24,642 nucleotides of DNA from assembly GCA_002284615.2 (NCBI GenBank), contig MU069492.1, positions 17,421 through 42,062 of the forward strand. Direction: 5' to 3'. Positions 7,790 to 17,615 of this stretch are shown here, one piece after another (the stretch's first letter is position 1; each line of letters opens with the position of its first letter). The position numbers and the translations under genes were made by a program. The DNA is from Dunaliella salina. Its lineage: Eukaryota; Chlorophyta; Chlorophyceae; Chlamydomonadales; Dunaliellaceae. The notes below the pieces were generated by a model. The model did no database searches and had not been told where the DNA came from. It saw only the letters and a list, made by a program, of their open reading frames with translations.

Positions 7790-8786
7790 TAGGCGCCTGC
7801 CCCAATTTCTTGCTTGCCGTTCTGGACAAGGCAGCTGCCATCTAGATTTGTGTATGCCCATGTCCTCCAGTCTACTACCCCATGCCAACAAGAACATTGG
7901 CAATGCCTTCCGGGATATGCCCTGTACCTCAAATAAAATGAAACGCACGATCTTTAAATACCGCACAGGCACATGTACCCTCTACAATCAAAAGCATGCT
8001 TTAAGCTCCAAAAGATCCATTAGCCTTACCAGCCTTCTGCCAGGATGACACTACTTGGATAGCACTCTCCATATTCTGTCAGGCTGTCAATACCCCGTTA
8101 TTGAAACATGGTGACAGATCATCACACCGTAGCTAGCAGAGTGATGAAATCGGTTGCAAAGGTTCTTACGGGTCAAGTTTTGTGCAACTGGACTGTAGGG
8201 AGCTTAGACTGTCTGGCCCAACATGACCTGCGCATCCCTGAGCACGTCTCTAACTGTGTAATGCCACACTATTTCTTCAAGCCCAACGTTCCTGCTCGAG
8301 CTGGACAAAGATGCATCCGTCCTGATGCAATTCTGGTCACCCCTTGCCCCTCAAAACCTGACAAACCACCCTCGTTACCCTCACGTTCAGTGCTGCATAG
8401 TATGAGGGGCAGCGCAGCATCAACCATGACTCTGGCTGGGCAACCCCAATTGAATGCGCAAATTAGTCATATTCACCTGATGGAACTAAAATACTGTGAA
8501 GAGACAAGGCCTGGTGCCCAAAAGGAGGCCTCGCAGCAACAACATGGTGCACTCTGCATACCATCCTCCTAGGCATGGGTGGGACAATTTACACTGCCCA
8601 AACCATTGATCAACTCAAGAAGCTAGAAATAGAATCTCAAAGATCTACTAAACTTGCGCGGCAGCTCCATGCCCATATCTGCAATATGCGCACAAATTTA
8701 CCAGGCATGCCACAGAACATACAGATACACTTCATAACCCTGATGCCCTGGACCCAGGAGCTGCCAGAACCATGCCAGATCCGTAA
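7790..8786 (+). pseudogene. family B LINE 3' part: linker, CCHC remnant, PD-(D/E)XK nuclease, C-terminal tail
   Basis: Frames 7782-8045, 8108-8572 and 8575-8786 together resemble the 3' third of family A but at lower similarity. The first has ANKNIGNAF and MKRTIFKYRTGT, the counterpart of MKYRTDALYTQ in family A. A damaged knuckle follows (LLPG, stop, then DSTLHILSGC). In the frame from 8108, residues 31-45 have GSLDCLAQHD, residues 71-77 RPDAILV (8318-8338) and residues 122-130 IHLMELKYC. This is the same RPD...ELK nuclease signature, with about 52 residues between. The tail has GVGG/MGGTIYTAQT and KLARQLHAH. The natural end lies in a third frame (GAARTMPDP, TAA about 8784-8786). Stops and frameshifts show it is dead. 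Its left end abuts the 3' end of family A copy 1. Confidence 0.65.
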
Positions 8787-8799
8787 CAAGTTCCCTATC

Positions 8800-9065
8800 A
8801 TATTTTGATGCGGGAGACTCATGGCTCTTTAGGCCAATATTCTCTCTTTCCTTAATTGATGTAGGGAGATTTTTATCTGCCTGTGTTTTCCTCTTTATTT
8901 TTTCTTCCTCTTTCTCTTTTGCAATAGCATCAGCACACTCCGAGTGTGAGTCATTTCCTGCAATCCCAGCATGAGATTTCACTTTGTAAACACAAATATT
9001 GGTACGAGAGTTGCTTAAGTGCTGCCCTTGGTCGAATGTTATAGTGAAAGTGGGAAGACTGTGTG
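8800..9065 (-). pseudogene. RNase H remnant of a family B-type LINE, reverse strand
   Basis: The reverse strand from about 9060 downward reads TFDQGQHLSNSRTN, then VYKVKSHAGIAGN, then SECADAIAKEKEEEK, followed by a Lys/Glu-rich linker. The K-S-H-A-G-I-A-G-N and C-A-D-A-I-A-K blocks are the last RNase H catalytic region. Compared with the 3180-3360 fragment and family A, it has four extra residues (DSHS) between the Asn and the Glu. No earlier catalytic blocks are visible upstream, so it is a fragment. It lies tail to tail with the + strand family B remnant. Confidence 0.6.
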
Positions 9066-9489
9066 TGATCAGTGGTGCCTCACGTGAGTGAAATCCACCT
9101 TACCATTACTTCCTACTTTTCCTGCAGCCTGTGCTGACTATGGGACGCAATAGGGAAGCCTGAAAGCTCACAATAGTGTGCATCTGCCACGCAGTTTTTC
9201 TGCTGAAGCTATGCTGATCAGCAGAGGCAGCTGCCTCATGGCTGGGTTCTCCCCTGAATTATCCGGCTTCCAAGCCACGACTTCCTTCTTGTACTCCTGC
9301 ATCCTGAATTCCCTCTCCCATTGCAGTCTGGGATATGCTTGAATGTGCTAGGGTAGCGTAGCATAAATGCATGTGCAACCCACTGCTTATGGCTCTGTAC
9401 AGAGCATACATGTGCACTGTTCGCAGATGTAGCATAGCCCAGGACGTTCAGGAAAGGTGGACCCAGCTTCTTCACTCATTTTCATGGGG
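9066..9489. other. no gene recognised
   Basis: The stretch holds a good-looking acceptor (pyrimidine tract TTACTTCCTACTTTTCCTGCAG ending about 9127), but no convincing exon follows. Reverse-strand frame 9236-9475 has no recognisable features. The 92 bp array begins at its right end. Confidence 0.5.
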
Positions 9490-10190
9490 GATTGAATTTT
9501 TACCAAATTGGCCACACTTCCTTCTGTGCTGCTCCACGTGCCGGGCCACACACTGGTGCTGTTGACTGATATGTGTATGCTGATCCACTTGTCACCAAAT
9601 TGGCCGCACTTTTTGCTGTGCTGCTGCACGTGCCGGGCCACACACTGATGCTGTTGACTGGTATGTGTATGCTGATCCACTTATCACCAAATTGGCCACA
9701 CTTTTTGCTGTGCTCCTGCACGTGCCGGGCCACACACTGGTGCTGTTGACTGATATGTGTATGCTGATCCACTTATCACCAAATTGGCCGCACTTTTTGC
9801 TGTGCTGCTGCACATGCCGGGCCACACACTGGTGCTGTTGACTGCTTTGTGTGCGCTGATCCATTTATCACCAAATTGGCTGCACTTTTTTGCCGTGCTG
9901 CTGCTCGAGCTGGGCCACACACTGGTGCTGTTGACTGATATGTGTGCGCTAATTCACTTATTACCAGATTGGCTGCACTTTTTGCTGTGCTGCTGCTCGT
10001 GCCGGGCTAACATACTGATGCGGTTGACAGATACGTGTGCGCTGATCCACTTATCACCAAATTGGCTGCACTTCTTTGCCGTGCTGCTGCTCGTGCCGGG
10101 CCACAAACTGGTGCTGTTGACTGATATGTGTGCGCTTATTATTAAATTGGCCGCACTTTTTGCTGTGCTACTGCTCATTATAGGCTGTTG
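9490..10190. repeat. 92 bp minisatellite, about 8 units
   Basis: The word AAATTGG starts units at 9505, 9597, 9689, 9781, 9873, 9966 (as AGATTGG), 10059 and 10144. The period is therefore 92, 92, 92, 92, 93, 93 and 85 bp. Each unit continues with CACTTTTTGCTGTGCTGCTG, GTGCCGGGCCACACACTGG and TGCTGTTGACTGATATGTGT. The left units have CTGCACGTGCC and TGTATGCTG where the right ones have CTGCTCGTGCC and TGTGCGCT, so two subtypes lie side by side. 92 is not a multiple of three and the apparent reverse-strand proteins only tile across shifting frames, so the array is not a protein repeat. Confidence 0.95.
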
Positions 10191-12459
10191 AGGGACCGGC
10201 AAATGGGTTGGTGCAGTCGCCCATTTCCTGGTGCTTGCAACTATCCATGAACTTCACACCATTGATTTAATTGATAAAATGCGGTTGCATTCATGGGCAC
10301 CCAGCCTGCGAATCTTGGACGAGGAGGGCCTGCCTGCTCAGCTGTCAGTGTGCCGACTTGGGTGCACATGATGCTCCAGGACTCGATCGGCATGCTGATA
10401 TAGTCATCAGACTTGCCCAAGACCTGCCCTAGGGGCCCTGCAAGCTGTTTTTGACTCCAGACAAAAAAGGGTTTGTAAATGAGAGCAGCAGGCATGTCAA
10501 AGTTGCTGCATCTGTTTTTGCCTCGATTTTATGCTTGATATTGCGATTGGGAGAAAATACCCTCCGGCGCAAAAGTAAAAGGCGTGCAGTTCTTTTCCTC
10601 CTACTTAATCGTCTGCCTGAAGCCTTACCTTGTTTTTTGGAAAAAATATTATCAATTGGTAAGATGTACAGTCTTCCCTCCAATTTGCTGCACATGCACC
10701 CCTCTCTCCACTCACGAGCTCATTCTGGCATTCACCGTAACGCTGCACTGCAGAGCTTCTGTGTACCGCGCCCAGCTCACTCCTCATGACCTGGGGTAGT
10801 GTCACACTAGAGTCAGGAGCTGGAGGAGGTACATGCTGCATCTGGCCTGTGACTTGACCTGCACCATCTACAGCAATTTTGCTCGTATAAAGCTTATGCC
10901 ATTTAAGGGCAAGGCTTGCCTGGCAAGGATAGGCACAAGGGAAGATGTCTTCTCACTGGATTGGATTTGGTCAACAGCTTCCTTTGGGAAAGGAAGCTGC
11001 AAGGATGCCAATTTGCTGCCCTTGCAAATGCCTCTCTTGGACTGCCACAGAAGTGGGAGATAGAGTGGATAAGCAACTAATGAAGACAGTTTGGGGGGCT
11101 TTGAGATCCTGATGCAGGCGGGAATCAGGGGAATCAATTGATTCAAGGCAGAAACCTGGCAGAGCAGTTTCGCTTGCCCACAGCACACAGCACTCTGCAG
11201 GCCCTGCACATGCGGCTGCTGCCCATAAGGGCTTATAAATGTAAAGGGCATCCGCTGGATGAAGCTTCACCTCCAGGTAGCATGCAAAATTTGTCCACAC
11301 ACAGGGCCGTTCCATGAAAATATGAAAAGTATGAACCAAGCGTCTCTTGCACAGTCTGTGCCTGGCGCGCCAGGAGTGCATTGATCTCTTCCCCCTTGCT
11401 CACATGCCTTCTGAATCAGAAGCCTGTCATGCGCAGATCATGTTCTGTAAGATGTACTGACTTGGCAACACGAATCACCAGGGGTGTGGGTTTTGTGTTG
11501 TTGACGGGATGGTGGTGTGGTTTACTGGTCACGGCAGTGTGTGGCCTGCCTCCGCACCACCTCCTCCTTCGTCCAAGGTGGAGTAACCCTCCATCAGAGG
11601 ACATTGGGCTGCAATAACCAGCAGCATGTTTCTTGCAATGACTGCCACACTCAGACATGCTTACTCTCTTGTGCTCTCTTTGCCACACTTCCCTGATTGC
11701 CCCGCTGCTGCTCCATCCTTGCCCTCTCCCCAGGGCTTGCTTGGCCTCAGGCCATCACTCCTTTACACATAGAAGGTTGAGATATTCTACTACATCTTAT
11801 CCAGATGGCACTACATGTACAAAGCAGAATGTAGAACGTAGAACGTAGAAATTCTCAACATAGAGGTCCAGGGAAAATCATCACCCAAAAACCCCTAAAA
11901 CAACCCAACTAATTGGTCACCAACAGTAAAATTGACACAACACTAAATGAGCATGTCAAGCCACAACGTGCATGAGCATAGGAGGAGAGGATACAGGTGG
12001 ACAACCTGCAGGCGATGCAGGCGTCTTTTGGAACTGCGCCCCCTTATTCCCACAGAGGAGTCACTGAGGCCCATTACTGAGGCCTATGCTTGGGAGGTAG
12101 CAGGTCGTTTCCAGGAGTGCAAGAGGTTTGAGCCCAGGGACGTGAGGGAGGCAGGCCTGCTGTGAGGTCCAGGCTGGCTTCCATACCTTCCAGGGATATT
12201 GCAGCCTCGGAATTTTCTAAGGAGGAGCATGATGGGACTCACCTATCCGAAAACTAGCTGCTTTGGAAGCAGCCCATTCTGGACAGGTGAGATGATGCCT
12301 GCAGAAAAAGAAGGGGGGGCTCAAGGAGGCCTGCAGAAACATGAGGAGGTCTTGGAGAAGGGCCGCATGAAATTAAAGAGGTCTTCAAGGAAGGCTGCAG
12401 GAGAAGAAGGAGGTCTCGTCCCCTCCCCCAAAAAGGAGAGACATGTTGGATAAGTGGTT
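10191..12459. other. 2.3 kb with no supportable gene
   Basis: Several medium-length frames exist: reverse 10241-10495, forward 10451-10789, reverse 10971-11381 and forward 11947-12165. None shows a family motif or convincing splice borders. The reverse frames at 10868-11381 are rich in Leu/Pro/Cys and could be a very old coding remnant. 12300-12420 is purine-rich, with imperfect repeats of AGGAGGCCTGCAG/AAGGAGGTCT. I would not annotate a protein here. Confidence 0.5.
11947..12165 (+). CDS. unrecognised small open frame, doubtful
   Basis: 72 codons starting MSMSSHNVHEH with an Arg/Cys-rich N-terminal part (TCRRCRRLLEL) and a charged, helix-prone second half (AWEVAGRFQECKRFEPRDVREA). CXXC with flanking arginines could bind zinc, but there is only one pair. 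A CAG at 12012-12014 could be an acceptor. I do not recognise it. It may be chance or an exon of an unknown gene. Confidence 0.15.
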   Translation: MSMSSHNVHEHRRRGYRWTTCRRCRRLLELRPLIPTEESLRPITEAYAWEVAGRFQECKRFEPRDVREAGLL

Positions 12460-13155
12460 CCAAGATTCTCCCAGAGGGGGGCAACGGGCCCACATTACTG
12501 AGAAGGTTCTTTTTCAACGTTCTTTCTCAAATCCAACCATGCTAAACATTATAATTCCTCAAGTCTATCATGTTTATCAAAAGTTAATCAAAATTGGAGG
12601 CCCCCAGATCACTCTCCTGGCCTCTGATCACCCAAAAAAAGCCCACAGCTCCACATGAGGATAATTTTTCACTTCCAAACTTTTATATATGTAACCCCCA
12701 TTTGTTATGGTAACATCCTGCATAATCAAAAATAGAAGAGAAGAAGGTCAAAATTTTCAAATTTTTGGCACCCCTATGTGGTGCAATTTCTCTCAGGGAA
12801 GTGGCTGAAAAATCTGTATCTGAACAACCACTGGGTCTTTTCACTCCAAATTTTCTGCAATGATAATTTGTTCGTACAAGGACTCTAAATCACCCCAAAT
12901 CATCCAGTTTGGCGCAGCCACTGCACCACCCACTGAGCGGGTGGTTAGGTATGGAGTTTTGGCAGTAGAAATAGGGTTCTTGCTGCAGCCGATTAGGCAG
13001 GCGTGCCATGACCGGCAAGATCTAAGCTTAGGAGTGTTGGACATTTTGGTCCTAAGCTTGAATCTTGCCAGTTTTGGAATACATACTAGTTAAGTACTTA
13101 AGGAACATTTGAAAAGCGCCCCCATTTCAGGCCTCCGTCGCCCCCTCCTGCAATT
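12460..13155 (+). repeat. dispersed non-coding repeat, copy a
   Basis: Aligns in the same orientation with 13590-14245. Shared landmarks in order: CAGAGGGGGG, CCCAGATCACTCTCCTGGCC, TTTTTCACTTCC, TTTTTGGCACC, GTCTTTTCACTCCA, TACAAGGACTC, ATCACCCAGTTTGG-like words, GGCTGATTAGGCA-like words, and finally a GGCCTC-CCCCC block. Stops in all frames and no inverted ends indicate a non-autonomous or structural repeat of unknown class. Confidence 0.85.
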
Positions 13156-13589
13156 CTCCTCCTGATGGGTCAGAATTCCATGGAAAGAGAGGAGGGAGGT
13201 TGGTTAACAAGTACTTGACTTTCAGTTCAGAAACCCATTGGAAACTCCTCGCTTGAAGCTAATTGTTTTTCAGCGCCTCATGAAAAGGCATCTAAGAATA
13301 AATAGGTAAGTGTGGTTGCAAGAAATCCAAAGGAGTTTAGCCCACATATTCCTGAGTGTAAACTCAAACCAAATCAGAATGTTTGGGCTTGTTGAATCGG
13401 GTATGTTGTAAATGCTCCTCAAGGGCTATCCCTTGACCCTTCAGGGGAATCAAACCTCTTTCATGCTGATATGAGTGAATGGATAATTTTGATGTACCGT
13501 ACAATCTGTAATTATCACACACCTGCCAGAAAGTAATGTGGTTCAGCAACTACATGCCAACAATGCATACGAATATTTATTATTTTATC
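13156..13589. other. spacer between the two direct repeat copies
   Basis: No coding sequence recognised. It contains no second copy of either neighbour, so the repeats are spaced by about 430 bp of apparently unique DNA. Confidence 0.6.
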
Positions 13590-14245
13590 AGAGGGGGGAA
13601 TCTGGCCAATTTGCCAGAGATGCTCTTTCTTTCATTTCTTTATCAAATCTGACTATGCCAACCATTATTGTTTACATTGAAATTACTTTCACCAAAAAAT
13701 GATAAAAATCGGGGGACCCCAGATCACTCTCCTGGCCTCAGATCGCCCCCAAATGGCCCATAGTTCCACCCTGGGACCATTTTTCACTTCCCTTTTCATT
13801 TATAATCTTTATACACACTGCTAAGATCCTGCATGTTCAAAAATGGGAATGAAGAAAGTAAAAAATGACCTTTTTGGCACCTCTAGTGCTGGATTTTCTC
13901 CAAGGGAAATGGCTGAAATCCTGTATCTCACCAACCACCGAGTCTTTTCACTCCATTGCAAAAAAAATTTTGCAATGATATTTCTTTGGTACAAGGACTC
14001 CAAATCACCAAAAATCACCCAGTTTGGTGCAGTGGGTGGTGAGATATGGAGTTCAGTGGGTGGTGAAAACTAGGGTTCACGCCGCGGCTGATTAGGCATG
14101 TGGGCCCAAATTGGCAATCCATAAACTCCAGTGCTATGGAAAGCTATCTAAGGAAACCAAATTTGAAGGTTGCTGGTTTGCGCACACCTATGCAAGGAGC
14201 ATGCCAAAAACTCCTAATTTTGGGCCTCAGCTTCCCCCCTCTGTT
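13590..14245 (+). repeat. dispersed non-coding repeat, copy b
   Basis: Second direct copy of the 12460-13155 repeat, diverged by many substitutions and small indels. It carries an extra tandem GTGGGTGGTGA (about 14034-14064), where copy a has CCACCCACTGAGCGGGTGG. A weaker match to the last 120 bp (AAAGCTATC, then GGCCTCAGTTTCCCCTCTCTG) is seen at about 23540-23735. Confidence 0.82.
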
Positions 14246-15018
14246 ATTTTATACAGTTATGCGAGCACAAGGGCTTTAAACCACTGGTACCCTGTGCTAA
14301 ATTACACAATTGCGCGTGCGTGCACACCGTGCAAAAATCGAATCACCGCGCATAAGTATCATTGTTTACCCTGCATGGTGAGTGCATGCACACAAATAAA
14401 AAAAAAAATTGAAGGAACAGATATCCCTTTTAGACGAGCCATAAGAATTCATCACTTCCAGGTCATACGAAAACAGGATTTCCATAGTCATCTTCTTTTG
14501 TGCGGTGTGCCTTTTTTACCAAGATGGGTCCTGTGTGACTCACAGGCCCCTTGTTGCGTGCAGATGAATACCTATCTATTCATGGCTTTATGGATGCCCA
14601 GGCTTAGGCACACAAGTGCATCCGTTGTCTGAGATGTGCCCCAGCAAAGGTGTGCTCTTATCCTACACTTTTACCTACACTTGGTGCCTTGACGGGCCTT
14701 TCCATCTGGCAATTGCTATGCCTCAAAGTCATGCATTTTGACACATGGCTGAATCTATCTGGCACATTGTATGGATTTCCCTGATGAATGTTGGAGTCTA
14801 ATACATGCTTTCTTTGTTTGGGACTCGCTGCGGCTGACAGTCAAATGCATTTGACCGATAAATCCTGTCTTCAGACCTCTGAATATGACTTTTATTTTGA
14901 ATTTATGCAGAGGTGCTTGCTCTGTCTAACACACCCTGTGCCTGACGGTCATGCTTTTGACAGATGACTCCTATTTGCAATGCCCTTTTTCATTTGACCT
15001 TTGGTGATTTTGGCACAG
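14246..15018. other. no gene recognised; short palindromic repeats
   Basis: A chance-length open frame runs to 14632 without features. Between 14720 and 14970 three related words occur about 100 bp apart: GTCATGCATTTTGAC, GTCAAATGCATTTGAC (14840-14855, a perfect 16 bp palindrome) and GTCATGCTTTTGAC. The right end has an acceptor-like GGCACAG at 15018. Confidence 0.55.
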
Positions 15019-15156
15019 GTGAAGCTCCGAGCTCCGAGAAGAGTCTTGTGCCCAAGGAGAGTGCAAAAGAGTCCAAGAATGCCATCATCATTGGGAATGA
15101 CAGTGGCAAAGAGGGGAGTGGTGGAGAGAGAGAACCTCTCTGCTTTATCTCCACAG
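15019..15156 (+). CDS. candidate exon or 5' UTR of an unrecognised host gene
   Basis: 138 bases lie between an acceptor (TTGGCACAG, ends 15018) and a donor (CCACAG then GTAAAG at 15157). Phase 1 at both ends is open throughout and reads a hydrophilic, Lys/Glu/Ser/Gly-rich stretch with KSLVPKESAKES and GNDSGKEGSGGE. The purine-rich composition would also suit a 5' UTR of the short frame starting at 15185, so coding status is uncertain. Either way the borders suggest a transcribed, spliced region on this strand. Confidence 0.35.
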
Positions 15157-15184
15157 GTAAAGAAGAATGGCAGCATGACCTGGC

Positions 15185-15250
15185 ATGATGTTGAACTTTC
15201 TGCGGAAGGGTGCAGGCAACTCGAATGCTAAGCGCAAGTTTGCGTTCCAG
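15185..15250 (+). CDS. candidate first coding exon of a host gene (possible NT-C2-type protein)
   Basis: Starts at tandem ATGs (15185, 15188) and reads 22 codons, MMLNFLRKGAGNSN and then AKRKFAFQ, up to TTCCAG with a GTCAGG donor at 15251. The frame stays open to a TGA at 15341-15343 if unspliced. A short basic lead followed by K-F-x-F-Q(V) is how some NT-C2 (EEIG1/EHBP1-type) domains begin, and the exon at 16299 has a second feature of such domains. The family call is inference from two short pieces, and the connecting part of the domain was not found. The exon ends in phase 0, compatible with 16299. Confidence 0.28.
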
Positions 15251-15517
15251 GTCAGGGGAGAAGGGTCTTTCCTTAAATTTGCAAGGCCCATAAAACTTTT
15301 GCGCTGGACTCCAGGATACATGAACACGGATTTTGAAGTTTGATAGACATCAAATTTGCATACATATTTACAAGTTGCACAAACTGTATTTGAAGGAGTG
15401 TCGCACCAACCTCATGTCAGAGGGGTCTGCGAGTGGCTTTGTGGCCTGTCAACGGCGACAGTGCCCCTTGGTAAACTGTTTACCTCGTGATCACCCTTTT
15501 GTTGCAAAAGACATCAA

Positions 15518-15570
15518 TCATAGCTTAGTGGTTAGAGTCCATAAGTGATCATTTGGGGCTCGTGATCTGA
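15518..15570 (+). other. tRNA-like A box with weak B box (possible SINE scrap)
   Basis: TAGCTTAGTGGTTAGAG at 15521-15537 is an excellent tRNA/SINE A box. GGGCTCGTGATC at 15556-15567 is a poor B box and lies only 35 bases away, too close for a working tRNA. No acceptor stem pairs. It could be a broken tRNA-derived SINE head; the (CA)n run 100 bp downstream might be its tail. Confidence 0.25.
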
Positions 15571-15668
15571 GGGATCTGCTTTAGCATACAAACCCTGCTT
15601 TGCGTGTGTTCTGCGTTTTTATACCTGATTCTAATGGAACATTGCTATGTCCTAAGATGAACAAGTGC

Positions 15669-15782
<114 letters not shown>

Positions 15783-16092
15783 TGTGATGAACTTGAAAAA
15801 AATCCATTGCTTCAGAGGCCACCCTTTTCAGGTCCAATCAACCTTTAAAATGTGCCTGGGCAACAGGCAGAACAACTCCATGCATCTGTGTTTTGCTTGT
15901 CCTGCAGGTCTCACCTGCATGTTTTTTTTTTGCATGTGCATAACTGCTTCACGTATTCTGCAGGTCTCACCTATATGAACTTTTGGGGGGGGCGAGGGGG
16001 AGGGGTTACAGGGATTTCAGAATTAGCCATTAGCCATTACATGCAACTACTTGGTCTCCCTTGTGTATGCATGTGCTTTGCTTGTCCTGCAG

Positions 16093-16170
16093 GACTGCTG
16101 CTGTACGGCATGCAAATTGTGTACAGCATTGCACTGTGCCAAGCCTGATATTGGGTGTCCCACCCACAAG
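16093..16170 (+). CDS. weak exon candidate, Cys-rich
   Basis: 78 bases between a good acceptor (TTGCTTGTCCTGCAG, ends 16092) and a good donor (CACAAG then GTAACA). The length is a multiple of three. Phase 0 reads DCCCTACKLCTALHCAKPD and further to CPTHK. Phase 2 is open too. The acceptor region duplicates one at 15889-15906 (TTTGCTTGTCCTGCAGG), so part of the signal is repeat-derived. No family recognised. Confidence 0.2.
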
Positions 16171-16298
16171 GTAACACCTCTACTTGGCGCTTTCTTTGCC
16201 TGTATCACAGTGCTTTCAACCTTAGGCCAAACTTTTAGAAATTCACACATGCACTGTGGTTGCTGCTGTTGCATGCACCGCATTCCATCATCCTGAAG

Positions 16299-16412
16299 GC
16301 TGCCATGATGGTGTGGAACGAGCAGCTTGCAAGTGTGCCCATGATTGTCAGGGACAAACAAAAAAGCAAGATGACAGGGTTCTCCACTTCAGCCTCTCCG
16401 GAGAGATTTCAC
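16299..16412 (+). CDS. candidate internal exon of host gene (possible NT-C2 fragment)
   Basis: 114 bases, phase 0 to 0, between CCTGAAG (ends 16298) and TTTCAC then GTAATG. It reads 38 codons with MMVWNEQLASVP, IVRDKQKSKM and PERFH. In NT-C2 domains a V-x-W-N-E block is followed by a strand and a charged loop, then K/R-x-F-x-hydrophobic; this exon shows that order. The identification is tentative. The intron that would follow begins almost at once with an AC microsatellite (16424-16500). Confidence 0.33.
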
Positions 16413-16423
16413 GTAATGCATGT

Positions 16424-16433
16424 TCACACACAC

Positions 16434-16500
<67 letters not shown>
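16424..16500. repeat. (AC)n microsatellite
   Basis: About 76 bp of AC repeat with one break (ACAACAC near 16433). It lies just inside the presumed intron after 16412. Confidence 0.98.
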
Positions 16501-16505
<5 letters not shown>

Positions 16506-16557
16506 ATCCAGACCTGCCTCCATGACTGCACATCAACATGACCTTACCAGCAAATTG

Positions 16558-16692
16558 GGTTTGTGTCCACTGTCACGGTGTGCCTCTTGCTGCATGATAA
16601 TCATACAGACATACACCCTTGTCCACTGTCTTGGTCGGCCTGTCGCTGTATCCTAACCATGAATTTGTGTTCACTGTCATGGTGGGCCTGCA
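16558..16692. repeat. three degenerate repeats around (T/C)CACTGTC
   Basis: TGTGTCCACTGTCACGGTG, CTTGTCCACTGTCTTGGTC and TGTGTTCACTGTCATGGTG occur at about 16560, 16618 and 16665, each followed by GCCT. A small, diverged tandem repeat; no function seen. Confidence 0.6.
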
Positions 16693-17252
16693 TGCCCCAA
16701 GCCCATCATCCTCCGCCCCTTCCCCTTCAAGGCTTGAGTTTGGCCATGTTAATGTTCTATGGCCGAGGACACTCAACGCACGTGAAACGTGCAAAGCCAT
16801 TCCCTTTCAAATTCGAAGGTGAATAGCTTTCAATGATCAGCACGTCTTGACCTGGAAATCCAGAAAATGGTTTTCACTTCTAGGCACTCTGCCTAAGCAA
16901 GAACAGGGGCACATAAAGCTCCCTGCAAGTATGTGGTCACACCACCACGTGCTTCTTATGTCGCGCGTTTTTCCATGTTTGCAAGCAGCAGCAACCAAGA
17001 TTAGGGGAACAATTGCATAGAGGAGCCTCACATTCCGCAAGTGTCAAAGAGTTTCACAAATCTTGCAAAATTCCAGCTGCATTTATGGATCTGCACTTGC
17101 AAGCATACATCACTCAGGCTGAGACGTACAAATGCACATGCACATGCAGCCTGCTGTCTACAGGACAAGGATGGCATTGCGCCAGCAGAGTCATATCCAT
17201 CCAGCAGTGACGCTCATTTCTGTAACTTCAACAATTGTTCTGTTTGCTGCAG
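16693..17252. other. presumed intron, nothing recognised
   Basis: No supported exon. A possible weak one is 17164-17206 (after TCTACAG, before GTGACG), which in phase 2 would be open and end in phase 0, but its donor is poor. Confidence 0.4.
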
Positions 17253-17325
17253 CTTGTTCCTGGGAGGCGCAGCCCTGTCGTCTCTCTCCCTGACATACAG
17301 TCTCAATCGTACGGACGTCAGGCAG
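17253..17325 (+). CDS. candidate internal exon of host gene
   Basis: 73 bases between TTTGCTGCAG (ends 17252) and GGCAG then GTGAGC, a strong donor. Phase 0 in, phase 1 out, reading LVPGRRSPVVSLPDIQSQSY and then GRQA. The composition is that of a disordered Ser/Pro/Gln region. Its exit phase matches the exon at 17532 exactly; the split codon joins as Asp. A second frame is open too, so the phase match is the main support. Confidence 0.4.
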
Positions 17326-17531
17326 GTGAGCAATCAAAATCTATTTGGTTTCCAAAGGATCTCAACAACGTGCATTGAGTCTGCGTTCCAGCTGGTTATG
17401 TGGATATTGCAGAACAAGGCCAAAGGCTCCCTCTTCCTGCTGTCTGCACCACTGTCCTGTCTTAGCCTATGTTTCATCTACAATCACTGACTGCTCATCG
17501 AGTTCCACCACTGCCTTTTCCTGCTGGGTAG

Positions 17532-17615
17532 ATGCTTACGGACGGCAGACTTCTCCCCGCATTTGTACTTTACCTAGAAATCCTGAACCTGATCTGTCAC
17601 GTGACGATTGTCCAG
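17532..17615 (+). CDS. candidate internal exon of host gene
   Basis: 84 bases, phase 1 in and out, between CTGCTGGGTAG (ends 17531) and TGTCCAG then GTTTTA. Read after the preceding exon it gives AYGRQTSPRICTLP followed by RNPEPDLSRDDCP. A GRQA/GRQT echo links the two exons. The protein remains unrecognised. The next exon was not found with confidence; an excellent acceptor (CTTTAATTCTGCAG) ends at 18695 and is followed by an open stretch to about 18799. Confidence 0.4.

Noticed and set aside
9490..10190. CRISPR-like array or repeat protein
   Set aside because: Units are contiguous with no unique spacers, the period of 92-93 bp is not a multiple of three, and the genome is eukaryotic.
14111..14632. 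173-codon open frame on the + strand
   Set aside because: It starts within the non-coding repeat copy b, shows no motif and has a poly-Lys stretch from an A run; probably chance.
16256..16656. His/Thr-rich proteins
   Set aside because: Translation of the AC microsatellite; only the part before 16412 may be an exon.
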